Of a DNA stretch of 63,095 nt, positions 1 through 8,418 are shown piece after piece (the first letter of the stretch is position 1; each line of letters opens with the position of its first letter). A program made the translations under genes and the position numbers. The stretch spans positions 1-63,095 of the forward strand of contig JAFSUD010000083.1 in assembly GCA_017445405.1 (NCBI GenBank), written 5' to 3'. Below the pieces are notes generated by a model. It was not told the origin of the DNA. It saw nothing but the letters and a program-made list of their open reading frames with translations, and made no database searches. This DNA is from Synergistaceae bacterium. Its GTDB lineage: Bacteria > Synergistota > Synergistia > Synergistales > Aminobacteriaceae.

Positions 1-1
1 G

Positions 2-961
2 AAAGGTTACAGCCCCTATTTTCTGTCTGCGTTCCTGAATTGCAAGTACGGTTACTATCAGTTGCAGAGAAGAGGAGTCAAGACAACACGGCCAGCAGTA
101 AAACTTGTTGAGCTTCAGGACGTACAGATTCCGAAGATGTCGGACGAGTTCGACTCGCTGATTGAGGAAGTTACACGCAGGGGCATTGACGCACGGGCGG
201 AGTCCGTCCGGCTCTACACGCAGGCAGACTCCCTCCTCACCTCACAGCTCGGCCAAGTACCGCACGACTCCACCAGCACCACTACACGCTCACTCTCTGA
301 GGTCTTCTCTGCAGGACGGCTGGATGCGGAGTACTTCATGCCCAAGTACGACGACATACTCGGCATCATCAACAGCTACAAAGACGGCTGCGCTACCATC
401 AGCTCACTTTTTCGTCAAGTAACTACAAAATGTTCACGCACAGAGCCTTCATATCGTTACGTCGAAATCAGCGATATTAACATCGGCACAGGTTCAGCAA
501 GCTACAACGATATACAGACTCCAGACCTCCCCGACAACGCAAAGATTATGACGCTAAAAGATGATGTGCTGGTCTCAAAAGTTAGGCCGAATCGTGGGGC
601 TGTGGCGATTCTCGATGAGGATGGTCTGCTCGTCAGCGGAGCATTTACCGTGTTGCGTGAAGCGGCTGACTATAAGCGTGAAGTTCTGCAGGTGTTGTTA
701 CGTTCTGAGTTGTACAGAGAGTTACTGCTGAGGTTCAATGTCGGAACATCATACCCCGTTATCAAGGACGAAGACGTTATGAATCTTCCGATTCCGTTAA
801 TCGACTCTGACACTCAATCCCTCATCGCGGATCACGTCCGACAATCCTTCTTCCTCCGCCGTCGTTCCGACTCCCTCATCTCTTCCGCTGTCCACGCTGT
901 CGAACTCGCCATAGAGTCCGGTGAACACTCAGCAATGGATTACCTGAACTCTACGCTATAA
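2..961 (+). CDS. Type I restriction specificity (S) subunit-like protein, 5' end missing
   Basis: The frame is open from the first bases of the window, so the gene begins upstream; a TTG at position 62 is only an internal candidate. The visible part reads KGYSPYFLSAFLNCKYG, then a conserved linker (VELQDVQIPK), a helical spacer and a second half opening with SAGRLDAEYFMPKYDD. That alternation of target-recognition half and helical spacer, and the RLDAEYF signature, are typical of HsdS or of the specificity part of a fused N-6 DNA methylase. By family knowledge it would choose the DNA site modified or cut by a type I complex. No hsdM or hsdR is visible; they would lie upstream. The next gene starts 34 bases later and is unrelated. 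The S-like call is fairly firm; whether it is a separate subunit or a fused C-terminus is open. Confidence 0.7.
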   Translation, partial: KGYSPYFLSAFLNCKYGYYQLQRRGVKTTRPAVKLVELQDVQIPKMSDEFDSLIEEVTRRGIDARAESVRLYTQADSLLTSQLGQVPHDSTSTTTRSLSEVFSAGRLDAEYFMPKYDDILGIINSYKDGCATISSLFRQVTTKCSRTEPSYRYVEISDINIGTGSASYNDIQTPDLPDNAKIMTLKDDVLVSKVRPNRGAVAILDEDGLLVSGAFTVLREAADYKREVLQVLLRSELYRELLLRFNVGTSYPVIKDEDVMNLPIPLIDSDTQSLIADHVRQSFFLRRRSDSLISSAVHAVELAIESGEHSAMDYLNSTL

Positions 962-995
962 TTAGCGGCAAACTACAGAGAAGGAGTTAATTATT

Positions 996-2675
996 ATGGC
1001 TTTTACAGTTTGCGTTCTCACAGCAGCAGCTAAACGGGATACCTACATCGCCAGCTACATCGCAGGTGAAGCTCCAGTTACCGGCCACGAAGTCATGACC
1101 GAAATGATCACCAAGCATGACATGCCACAGCGTCGCGTCATCGCCTGGTTCGTCAATAACTACACTCGTCCCCTTGACTGGATAGTCGATGAAGATGCCA
1201 CCGTAGAGTTCATCACGTCAATATCCCCAATGGGTCAGCGAATCTATAAACGTTCATTAGGCTTCGTCCTCATAGTCGCATGTGCAAGAGTCCTCAAGCG
1301 CAAAGCTATTCTCAGGCACTCCATAGCCGACGGCCATTACTGGGAGTTCGAGGACGGCCCCGTAACTCAGGCAGACATCGACAAGATAAAGGCTGAGATG
1401 AACGACATCATCAGGCATGACACGACTATTACGCGCGAGATACTGACCATCGACAAGGCAAGACGAGTCTTCCAGCGTCAGGGAGAGCCGGAAATCGCAG
1501 AACTCTTTGTGCGAGCCAACCTCGACCCCGTGGAGGTCTACAGGTGCGGTGAACGTTACGGCTACTTCTGCGGAGGCCCTCTCGCTCCGTCAACAGGCAT
1601 GCTCAAGACCTTTGACGTTGTGCTCTACGAACAGGGAATGTTACTGCGCTTCCCTGACCCGGAGAACCCGGAGGTCGTCCCCGAACTCAAACTAGATCCC
1701 TCAATGGGCAAAGTGTTTATTGATTACGCACACTGGCTGCAAGTCCTCGACCTCAACTACTTGAACAAGCTGCACCACAGAGTCACGGAGGGCAAGATTC
1801 AGGAGCTGGTATTGATTGCTGAGGCTTTCCACTCGCAGACGCTCTCGCATATTGCGGAGGACATCGCCGAACGTCCCGTGAAGATAGTTACGATTGCCGG
1901 GCCGTCGGGTTCAGGAAAGACGACGTTCTCGGAGAGGCTCAAGGTTCAGTTGATGGTCTGCGGGAAGACTCCCGTAACTCTTCCGCTCGATAACTACTTC
2001 AAGGAGCGCGAGGACTCCCCCAAAGATGAATCCGGCGAGTACGACTACGAACGGGTTGACGCGTTAGACCTTGACCTTCTGGGGGATAACCTGATGAGGA
2101 TACTCGGCGGAGAAGAGGTGGTTACTCCTGTGTACAACTTCATCACGGGCAAGAAGGAGCCGGGCAAGGTGATAAAGCTGAAGCCTTCGGACGTGCTCAT
2201 CATGGAGGGTATTCACGGCCTGAACGATGCGATACTGTCGATGCTGCCAGAGAACACACGCTACGGAGTTTTTGTGTCGCCGCTGACTGGGATATGCATT
2301 GACCCGCACAACAGGACGAGCACGAGCGACAACAGATTACTTCGCCGAATAATCCGGGACTACAGGACGAGAGGGAAGAGTGCGCAGGTAACTCTTGAGG
2401 TGTATCCGAAGGTGATTCGTGGAGCGAGGAAGTATATTTTCCCGTACAGGAGCAGGGCTAACGCGATATTCAACTCGTCATTGCCGTATGAGCTGGGTGT
2501 CCTGAAGCCCTATGTTGAGCCGCTGCTGCATACTGTTGACGAGAACTCGAGCGTATTTAGCGAGGCGTTGAGGCTGCTGAACATATTACGGTTTGTGCCT
2601 GCACTGAACAATGACGGGATACCGAACAACTCAGTGATTAGGGAGTTTATCGGCGGGAGCTGCCTAGACGTGTAA
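996..2675 (+). CDS. Uridine kinase-like nucleoside kinase with long N-terminal domain
   Basis: A 559-residue cytoplasmic protein. A P-loop, GPSGSGKTTFSERL, lies at about residues 300-313 and is followed by DNYFKERED and a YDYERVDALDLDLL segment, as in uridine kinase/phosphoribulokinase proteins. The first 290 residues resemble the N-terminal region of the long bacterial nucleoside kinases related to threonyl-tRNA synthetase editing-type domains, with RRVIAWFVNNYTRPLDW visible. Expected role: ATP-dependent phosphorylation of a nucleoside, probably a pyrimidine; the substrate cannot be read from sequence. The ATG follows a clear ribosome site (AGAAGGAG). nagA begins 8 bases after its stop, so the two are probably co-transcribed. 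Confidence 0.82.
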   Translation: MAFTVCVLTAAAKRDTYIASYIAGEAPVTGHEVMTEMITKHDMPQRRVIAWFVNNYTRPLDWIVDEDATVEFITSISPMGQRIYKRSLGFVLIVACARVLKRKAILRHSIADGHYWEFEDGPVTQADIDKIKAEMNDIIRHDTTITREILTIDKARRVFQRQGEPEIAELFVRANLDPVEVYRCGERYGYFCGGPLAPSTGMLKTFDVVLYEQGMLLRFPDPENPEVVPELKLDPSMGKVFIDYAHWLQVLDLNYLNKLHHRVTEGKIQELVLIAEAFHSQTLSHIAEDIAERPVKIVTIAGPSGSGKTTFSERLKVQLMVCGKTPVTLPLDNYFKEREDSPKDESGEYDYERVDALDLDLLGDNLMRILGGEEVVTPVYNFITGKKEPGKVIKLKPSDVLIMEGIHGLNDAILSMLPENTRYGVFVSPLTGICIDPHNRTSTSDNRLLRRIIRDYRTRGKSAQVTLEVYPKVIRGARKYIFPYRSRANAIFNSSLPYELGVLKPYVEPLLHTVDENSSVFSEALRLLNILRFVPALNNDGIPNNSVIREFIGGSCLDV

Positions 2676-2683
2676 GGTGCATC

Positions 2684-3805
2684 ATGCTTGACAGTTACAT
2701 AATCAAGAACGGAAACATCTTCAGGGAGGACGGGCATTTTCACAGGGGGAGTCTCTCAGTCTCGCAAGGCATTATCACGGACTCAGCACCAGACGACGCA
2801 AAAATTATTGACGCTGATAATCTATACATCATCCCGGGATTGACAGATATACACTTTCACGGCTGCAATGGTCATGATTTCTGTGAAGGCACGCATGAAG
2901 CATTCAGGGCAATAGCTGACTATGAAGCACAAAACGGCATTACGACTATTTGTCCCGCAACTATGACTCTCCCTGAAGAAAGACTCTCGCGCATCATGAG
3001 AGCCGCAAAGTCCTTCCGTGAAGACTGCCCGAACTTCGCAGGGATATACCTAGAAGGGCCGTTTATCTCGCACGCAAAGATAGGCGCGCAGAATCCAGCA
3101 TATATTTCCCGGCCAAGTGTGGACATGCTTAGACGGCTTCAGGCAGATTCAGGAGGCATAATCAAGATTGCTGTTGTAGCCCCGGAAGTTGAGGGGGCTA
3201 TGGCATTCATTGAGGAAGTAGGCCAGACGGTGAGAATATCCCTCGCACACACTGAATGTGATTACGACACTGCAAATGAGGCGTTCAGGAATGGAGCGCG
3301 TCAGGTTACTCATCTCTACAACGCAATGAACGGCATAAATCACCGTGCACCCGGGCCAGTTATTGCTGCTGTCGAGAATGAGGCGGTGAGTGTGGAACTT
3401 ATATGCGATGGCGTACATGTTCACCCTGCTGTTGTGAGAAACACTCTGCGTATGTTTGGTGATGACAGAGTAATATTCATCAGCGACTCAATGGAAGCTA
3501 CGGGAATGCCAGATGGAGATTATGAGCTTGGAGGCCAGAAAGTCATAAAGCACGGGAACAGAGCAGTACTTGAGGACGGTATCACGATAGCAGGGAGTGT
3601 TACTAATCTAATGGACTGCATGAGGTCGGCTGCACTTAAGATGAACGTGCCCTTAGAGTCTGCGGTGAAGTGTGCTGCTGTGAACAGTGCGAGGGCTATC
3701 GGGCTTGACGGGAGCATTCATGCAGGAGGAAGAGCTAATCTTGTTGCGCTGGACGAAGCTCTAAATCTAGTGTGGGTGATGAACTGCGGAGAGATATTAT
3801 CATGA
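2684..3805 (+). CDS. nagA: N-acetylglucosamine-6-phosphate deacetylase
   Basis: A 373-residue amidohydrolase that would convert GlcNAc-6-phosphate to glucosamine-6-phosphate and acetate in amino-sugar recycling. Visible family motifs are the metal-site DIHFHG near residue 55, EGPFISHAKIGAQNP near 123, SLAHTECDYD, THLYNAMNG, DGVHVHP and the catalytic-Asp segment ISDSMEATGMPDGDY. The length is normal for NagA. It begins 8 bases after the kinase-like gene without a strong ribosome site of its own, which suggests translational coupling. The N-terminal metal motif carries HFH where many NagA proteins have a similar HxH or QxN variant. No nagB is seen nearby. Confidence 0.92.
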   Translation: MLDSYIIKNGNIFREDGHFHRGSLSVSQGIITDSAPDDAKIIDADNLYIIPGLTDIHFHGCNGHDFCEGTHEAFRAIADYEAQNGITTICPATMTLPEERLSRIMRAAKSFREDCPNFAGIYLEGPFISHAKIGAQNPAYISRPSVDMLRRLQADSGGIIKIAVVAPEVEGAMAFIEEVGQTVRISLAHTECDYDTANEAFRNGARQVTHLYNAMNGINHRAPGPVIAAVENEAVSVELICDGVHVHPAVVRNTLRMFGDDRVIFISDSMEATGMPDGDYELGGQKVIKHGNRAVLEDGITIAGSVTNLMDCMRSAALKMNVPLESAVKCAAVNSARAIGLDGSIHAGGRANLVALDEALNLVWVMNCGEILS

Positions 3806-3893
3806 GCTGCAGAAACTTCACGCTGGCTTGCAAACTTAGAGGGCTGTGATACATTGTCAGCATTACAACATTAACTTACAGGAGAAATTATGC

Positions 3894-5006
3894 ATGTATG
3901 ATTATCTTGTTGTCGGTGCAGGACTGACAGGAGCAATCTTTGCCCATGAGGCACACAGACGCGGAAAATCCGTCCTCGTCATCGACAAGCGCACTCACAT
4001 AGCCGGAAACATTTACACAGAGGACATTTCAGGGATTCAGGTTCACACATACGGCCCTCATATCTTCCACACGAACAATAAACGTGTCTGGGACTACATG
4101 AATCAGTTCACGGGCTTCAACAGGTTCACGAATACGCCCATAGCTAATTATCACGGAGAAATATATTCTCTGCCGTTCAGCATGTTCACGTTCAACAAGA
4201 TGTGGGGAGTAATTACGCCTGAAGAAGCAAGAGAGAAGATAGAGTCTCAGAGACAGGAAGCAGGCATTACAGAGCCGCGAAATCTCGAGGAGCAAGCAGT
4301 CAGCCTTGTGGGCCGGGACATCTACGAACGCCTAATCAAGGGCTACACGGAGAAGCAGTGGGGGAGGCCGTGCAATGAGCTTCCTGCGTTCATCATTAAG
4401 AGGCTGCCTGTCAGATTCACCTATGACAACAATTACTTCAACGCACTCTATCAGGGAATACCCATAGACGGCTACACTGCCTTAATTGCAAAGATGCTTG
4501 AAGGTATTGATGTGAGGTTAGGCTGTGATTTCTTCGCCGGCAGGGCAGAACTTGAAGCTGCTGCAGAAAACATTGTGTTCACTGGGCAGATTGATGCATT
4601 CTTCGGCCATGAGCTAGGGACTCTCGAGTACAGGACTCTGCGGTTCGAGACCGAGACTCTCTCAGGCACGGGCAACTTTCAGGGAAACGCTATCGTCAAC
4701 TACACGGACAGGGAGACTCCGTTCACGAGGTGCATTGAGCATAAGCACTTTTACCCCGGCCTCGAGACAGCGGACACAGTAATTACCCACGAATACCCTT
4801 CAGAGTGGAAGGCAGGAGACGAGCCGTATTATCCCGTGAACAACAGCAGGAACAATTCACTCTATGAGGCATATAAAGAATTGGCGCGCTCGAAATGTCC
4901 GAACGTGATATTTGCCGGACGGCTCGGAGAGTACAAATATTACGACATGGATATTGCGGTGAAGAGGGCACTTGACATTGTGCTTGAGAACTTGGGGAGT
5001 ATCTAG
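3894..5006 (+). CDS. glf: UDP-galactopyranose mutase
   Basis: A 370-residue FAD enzyme that interconverts UDP-galactopyranose and UDP-galactofuranose for cell-surface glycans. It starts with the dinucleotide fold YDYLVVGAGLTGAIFA, then VIDKRTHIAGNIYTE, the substrate-region THFH-like stretch YGPHIFHTNNKRVW, GYTEKQWGRPCNELP, and the C-terminal IFAGRLGEYKYYDMD that contacts flavin. I place the start at ATG 3894 because CAGGAG lies just ahead of it; a GTG at 3846 in the same frame has no ribosome site and would add residues unlike the family. The gene belongs with the envelope-sugar genes found elsewhere in the window. The 3' end meets the convergent Mrr-like gene with a 4-base overlap. Confidence 0.93.
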   Translation: MYDYLVVGAGLTGAIFAHEAHRRGKSVLVIDKRTHIAGNIYTEDISGIQVHTYGPHIFHTNNKRVWDYMNQFTGFNRFTNTPIANYHGEIYSLPFSMFTFNKMWGVITPEEAREKIESQRQEAGITEPRNLEEQAVSLVGRDIYERLIKGYTEKQWGRPCNELPAFIIKRLPVRFTYDNNYFNALYQGIPIDGYTALIAKMLEGIDVRLGCDFFAGRAELEAAAENIVFTGQIDAFFGHELGTLEYRTLRFETETLSGTGNFQGNAIVNYTDRETPFTRCIEHKHFYPGLETADTVITHEYPSEWKAGDEPYYPVNNSRNNSLYEAYKELARSKCPNVIFAGRLGEYKYYDMDIAVKRALDIVLENLGSI

Positions 5007-5518
5007 ATTCTGTAGTCCCTGAACGCGTCGGGAGCTATTGATTTCACTTCAACGACTTCCTTAACGTTCACGCAGAAATTATTCACTATCATCAATCTTG
5101 CAAGAATATGCCCGTCTATCAGGATTATGTGCTTCTGCTTCGCGTAATCCTGTGCGGGCTTTGAGTAGTTCGCATTTGTTACTAGGAGGCCTCTTCCTGC
5201 CTTGCGTTCAACGGCATCACCGAAGGCCTGCATACTCCAGCTCGTGATTATGCTACCCGGCTCGAGCTTGCGGGTCTGTATGTATATAGGCATGAACCCA
5301 GGCCTGTCCTCTACTATTATTCCCTGAATCGCTGAAGTACTCGTCCGGCGTTTGGCGTTCCTGTACACTTCATAGCCCATGCGGATTAACAGGTCTGTAA
5401 CCATAAGCTCAAATCCTGCGGGTGATAAGTCATTCACTCCGGCCAATATCTGAGTTACCAGGCCTTCATAATCTGAGGTATTCTTCATGTTGAGATTTAA
5501 TCCTGAACGCTCATTCAT
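5003..5518 (-). CDS. Mrr-like protein with degenerate nuclease motif
   Basis: A 171-residue protein resembling the catalytic domain of Mrr-type (type IV) restriction endonucleases: SPAGFELMVTDLLIRMGYEV matches the family opening, and QGIIVEDRPGFMPIYIQTRK sits where the core PD-(D/E)xK motif belongs. In active relatives this region reads roughly GxDGGIDG...QxK; here the glycine/aspartate run is STSAIQG, so the catalytic Asp appears replaced by Gln, and QxK has become QTR followed by K. The protein may therefore bind DNA without cutting, or be decaying. A TATAAT sits at 5527-5532 on the same strand, very close to ATG 5518, so an internal ATG at 5488 may be the true start. Function unknown. Confidence 0.6.
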   Translation of the reverse strand: MNERSGLNLNMKNTSDYEGLVTQILAGVNDLSPAGFELMVTDLLIRMGYEVYRNAKRRTSTSAIQGIIVEDRPGFMPIYIQTRKLEPGSIITSWSMQAFGDAVERKAGRGLLVTNANYSKPAQDYAKQKHIILIDGHILARLMIVNNFCVNVKEVVEVKSIAPDAFRDYRI

Positions 5519-5526
5519 AATTGCGT

Positions 5527-5532
5527 ATTATA
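5527..5532 (-). promoter_or_regulatory. Likely -10 box for the Mrr-like gene
   Basis: A perfect TATAAT on the minus strand, 8 bases upstream of the first ATG of the Mrr-like gene. It lies at the edge of the duplicated cobU tail. The -35 region is poor, so the call rests on the -10 box alone. Confidence 0.4.
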
Positions 5533-5707
5533 GAATAACGCACAGCAATTCCAGAAATAATTTCGTACACTTCATCCGCAAGAGCAGCAAGCCTAACATA
5601 AAGCCCTCCCAGCGTCCGCAGAATAACGCACAGCAATTCCAGAAACAATTTCATACACCTCATCAGCAACAGCAGCAAGCCTCACATGAAGACCTCCCAA
5701 TGTCCGC
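5532..5707 (-). repeat. Two tandem 88-bp copies of the cobU 3' end
   Basis: Copy one is 5532-5619 and copy two is 5620-5707; both begin AGAATAACGCACAGCAATTCC and end GTCCGC, with scattered substitutions between them. On the minus strand each copy encodes the CobU C-terminal segment around ADEVYEI. Because 88 is not a multiple of three, the frame shifts at the junction, and CobU now ends a few codons into the downstream copy. Confidence 0.9.
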
Positions 5708-6135
5708 ACATACTCTTTTGTCAGCTCGTCATAGCCTCCTCCGTCAGAAAACACGTCATCACTGACAAGCACAACATGCTTTACTCTTCTGCGCAGCCTC
5801 ATGAAGTCCTGATACACCTTTTCACCAGCATCATTATTCACTCCAGAACCTGTGAACATCTCGTTAGCCAGCCACACACTCAGGCTCTCAATCAGCACGC
5901 AGGCATCTTCCGGCAGCATGAGTTCTCCCAAGTCATGAGTCCGCTCTATGGTCATAAAGCCCATTCCTGCACGCCGTGCCCTGTGAAGTTCTACGCGCCT
6001 CATCATCTCCGCATCATAGACTTCTGAGGCAGCAATGTAGACTAACGACGACGCATCACGGCCAAGCTCTACGGCTCTCTTTTCTGCGTATTCACTCTTT
6101 CCGCTTCTGGTCATTCCTGCAATGAATATATACAT
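5593..6135 (-). CDS. cobU: Adenosylcobinamide kinase / adenosylcobinamide-phosphate guanylyltransferase
   Basis: A 180-residue enzyme of the late cobalamin pathway: it phosphorylates adenosylcobinamide and then transfers GMP to it. Motifs seen are the P-loop GMTRSGKSEYAE near residues 7-18, YIAAS, the HRARR segment carrying the guanylylated His, and CVLIESLSVWLANEM followed by LVSDDVFSDGGG, where many family members read SNEVG. The length is normal, but the last residues come from a tandem copy of the gene's own 3' end in a shifted frame, so the native tail is altered. The other cobalamin gene in the window, cbiL, is 22 kb away. The gene is divergent from the metal importer operon. Confidence 0.88.
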   Translation of the reverse strand: MYIFIAGMTRSGKSEYAEKRAVELGRDASSLVYIAASEVYDAEMMRRVELHRARRAGMGFMTIERTHDLGELMLPEDACVLIESLSVWLANEMFTGSGVNNDAGEKVYQDFMRLRRRVKHVVLVSDDVFSDGGGYDELTKEYVRTLGGLHVRLAAVADEVYEIVSGIAVRYSADAGRALC

Positions 6136-6141
6136 GTCTGC

Positions 6142-6147
6142 TATAAT
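6142..6147 (+). promoter_or_regulatory. Likely -10 box for the metal ABC operon
   Basis: TATAAT on the plus strand, 32 bases before the ATG of the metal-binding protein. The -35 position has no good match. A metal-responsive repressor site would be expected by analogy with Zn and Mn importers, but I cannot point to a convincing palindrome. Confidence 0.4.
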
Positions 6148-6178
6148 AACCTAAAATTTTTTCCTCAGGACATGATTC

Positions 6179-7003
6179 ATGAAACTCAAGACATTATTTA
6201 TTCTCGCAGTGTCATTCACACTCACTACATCACAGGCATATGCAGGACTAAAAATTTCCTGCTCATTGTTTCCGGTGTACGACTTCACAAGGGCTATCAC
6301 TCAGAACTTGGCCGAAGTCAGCATGATTCTCCGCCCCGGCACTGAACCTCACGAGTTCGAGCCTTCACCGCGCGACATCATGACGCTCAACGACTCCGAC
6401 GTGTTCGTCTTCACGGGCAGACAGATGGAGCATTGGGCAGACAGAATCTCAGGGACTCTCTCACGCACACGCATTATTGACGCATCAGAAGGTATAGCTC
6501 TCGTGAACAATGACCCCCACATCTGGCTCGATTTGTCGCTCGCTCAGAAAATGATTCGCAATATCTGTGAAGGACTCTGCTCCGCCGCCCCAGACAACGC
6601 ACAGACATTCACTCATAACGCGGAAGAGTATTGCTCGAGACTCGCTGAACTAGACTCGCAGTTCATGACCCTTCCGAAGGATAAGGCCTTAGTGTTTGCC
6701 GGAGAATTTTCATGCGGATACTTCGTGAGGCGTTACGGGCTAAAGTATGTCAGTGCCTATGACGGAGAGAACGAGCCGGGCATTAAGCGCATGGCCGAAA
6801 TCATGAAGCATATTCGCGGCAATCACACTAGATACATTCTCTCGGACGTTCCAGTAACACGAATAACGCAGTCCATCAGCGGCCAGACAGGAGCGGAGAT
6901 TCTCACGTTCTCAACAGCTCATAATGTGCAGGACACTTCACGGACATTCCTAGAGATTATGGCTGAGAATTTAGCTGACACAGCAAGGGCACTTCATGAC
7001 TGA
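6179..7003 (+). CDS. Metal (Zn/Mn) ABC transporter substrate-binding protein
   Basis: A 274-residue periplasmic or lipid-free secreted protein of the ZnuA/TroA family. Residues 1-22 are a typical signal peptide ending AYA. Candidate metal ligands are His58 in EPHEFEPS and His114 in DPHIWLDL. The third ligand position, where zinc-type ZnuA usually has His, reads GEFSCGYF, giving Glu176; a Glu here is characteristic of manganese-type PsaA/MntC proteins. There is no His-rich loop. The protein would deliver metal to the permease encoded two genes downstream. Its stop overlaps the start of the ATPase gene by 8 bases, so the three genes are translationally coupled. Confidence 0.87.
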   Translation: MKLKTLFILAVSFTLTTSQAYAGLKISCSLFPVYDFTRAITQNLAEVSMILRPGTEPHEFEPSPRDIMTLNDSDVFVFTGRQMEHWADRISGTLSRTRIIDASEGIALVNNDPHIWLDLSLAQKMIRNICEGLCSAAPDNAQTFTHNAEEYCSRLAELDSQFMTLPKDKALVFAGEFSCGYFVRRYGLKYVSAYDGENEPGIKRMAEIMKHIRGNHTRYILSDVPVTRITQSISGQTGAEILTFSTAHNVQDTSRTFLEIMAENLADTARALHD

Positions 7004-7628
7004 AAGATTAAGACTTATTAACGCTGTCATCAAGTACGGAGACGTTAAGGCCGTTGATGATGTTTCCCTGACTGTGAGGGACGGAGAGTTCGTCTTTATC
7101 ACCGGAGCGAATGGTTCAGGAAAAAGCACATTGACGCGGGGAATAGCTGGACTTCTCCCTCTGAGTTCAGGGACAATCACACGCACTGAGAGATTGGGAT
7201 ATGTGCCTCAGGTTGAGGAGGCGGACAGGAATTTTCCTGCGAGTGTGTGGGAGATAGTGATAACGGGTACGCAGGGGAGGGGCGGATTGTTCTACTCAAT
7301 GGGCAGCAGACGCAGAGCACTTCAGGCAATGGACGAGCTGGGCATTCGGGACTTGGCCAAGCGCGGGATAAATTCTCTCTCAGGAGGACAGCTAAGGCGG
7401 GTACTTCTTGCGAGGGCATTATGCGGAGAGCCGGAACTCTTACTGCTTGATGAGCCGTGTGCAGGCCTCGATGCAGAGAGCCACGCGTTATTATTCTCTG
7501 TGCTGAGAAAGAATGTAGCTTCTGGCTGTGCGGTAATCATGGTTACTCATGATGCCTCTGACCTTGAAGGGATACATGCTGACAGAGTAATTACCCTCTC
7601 TCATGGAAGGATTGTTAATGATGAGTGA
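6996..7628 (+). CDS. Metal ABC transporter ATP-binding protein
   Basis: A 210-residue ABC ATPase. Walker A is GANGSGKST at residues 37-45, the signature is LSGGQLRRVLLARAL, Walker B with the catalytic Glu is LLLLDEPCAGLD, and the switch His is in VIMVTHDASDL. It would power uptake through the adjacent permease. Its ATG lies inside the 3' end of the binding-protein gene and its own 3' end overlaps the permease start, a compact three-gene operon. Substrate is inferred only from the neighbours. Confidence 0.9.
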   Translation: MTERLRLINAVIKYGDVKAVDDVSLTVRDGEFVFITGANGSGKSTLTRGIAGLLPLSSGTITRTERLGYVPQVEEADRNFPASVWEIVITGTQGRGGLFYSMGSRRRALQAMDELGIRDLAKRGINSLSGGQLRRVLLARALCGEPELLLLDEPCAGLDAESHALLFSVLRKNVASGCAVIMVTHDASDLEGIHADRVITLSHGRIVNDE

Positions 7629-8418
7629 GCTGCTGGAAATTCTGACTTACCCGTTCGTCTACAGGGCACTCATTGCAGGAGCGTTAATCTCAGTCTGCGC
7701 TTCTGTGCTCGGCGTTATTCTGGTGCTAAAGCATTATTCGCTTATAGGGCACGGACTCTCCGAAGTAGGCTTTGCGTCCCTCTCCATTGCGTCAGCTTTG
7801 GGATTGCCCGTGATGCTCGTCTCAGCTCCGGCGGTGATTATTGCCTCGTTCGTGATTATGTTCGTCAGCCAGAGATTCAGGGCGGCAGGGGATATTGCTA
7901 TTGCCATTGCCTCGAGTGCGGCTCTTGCGCTGGGAGTGCTCGTGTCGTCATTGACCGGCCAAGTCTCGGCAGTGAGCAATTACCTGTTCGGGAGCGTCCT
8001 TGCCTTGAGTGATGGAGATATGATCCTTGCTGTGATGCTCTCGCTTATCGTGATGGGAGTGTTCATCGTGTTCTACAACAGATTATTTCTGCTGGCATAC
8101 AATGAGGATTATGCTCGCTCTCTGGGCATTAACACAACGCTTTACCAGTTCGTCATCTCTGCCCTTACGGCTCTGGTCGTCGTGATGGGAATGCGCATTA
8201 CAGGAACGCTCTTAATCTCTGGGATAATCATTCTCCCTGCTGTTACGGCTAGGAGGCTCGCGTCGGGCTTCAGGTCTCTCGTCGTGATGTCGGGGATTGT
8301 GTCGCTCGTCTCGTTCGTGCTGGGGCTGGCGGTGTCGTTCATGATAAACATTCCGGCGGGGGCAGGAGTAATACTTGCTAACACAGTAATCTTGATTCTA
8401 GTGAGGGTGATATTTTGA
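7618..8418 (+). CDS. Metal ABC transporter permease (ZnuB/TroC-like)
   Basis: A membrane permease of the ABC-3 family with about eight helices; VYRALIAGALISVCASVLGVILVL opens the first, and the segment VVVMGMRITGTLLISGIIILPA near the C-terminus is the conserved family region. I place the start at ATG 7618, seven bases after AAGG, instead of ATG 7603, which lies upstream without a ribosome site. It overlaps the ATPase gene by 11 bases. Together with the preceding two genes it forms a complete importer for Zn or Mn. Confidence 0.87.
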   Translation: MMSELLEILTYPFVYRALIAGALISVCASVLGVILVLKHYSLIGHGLSEVGFASLSIASALGLPVMLVSAPAVIIASFVIMFVSQRFRAAGDIAIAIASSAALALGVLVSSLTGQVSAVSNYLFGSVLALSDGDMILAVMLSLIVMGVFIVFYNRLFLLAYNEDYARSLGINTTLYQFVISALTALVVVMGMRITGTLLISGIIILPAVTARRLASGFRSLVVMSGIVSLVSFVLGLAVSFMINIPAGAGVILANTVILILVRVIF

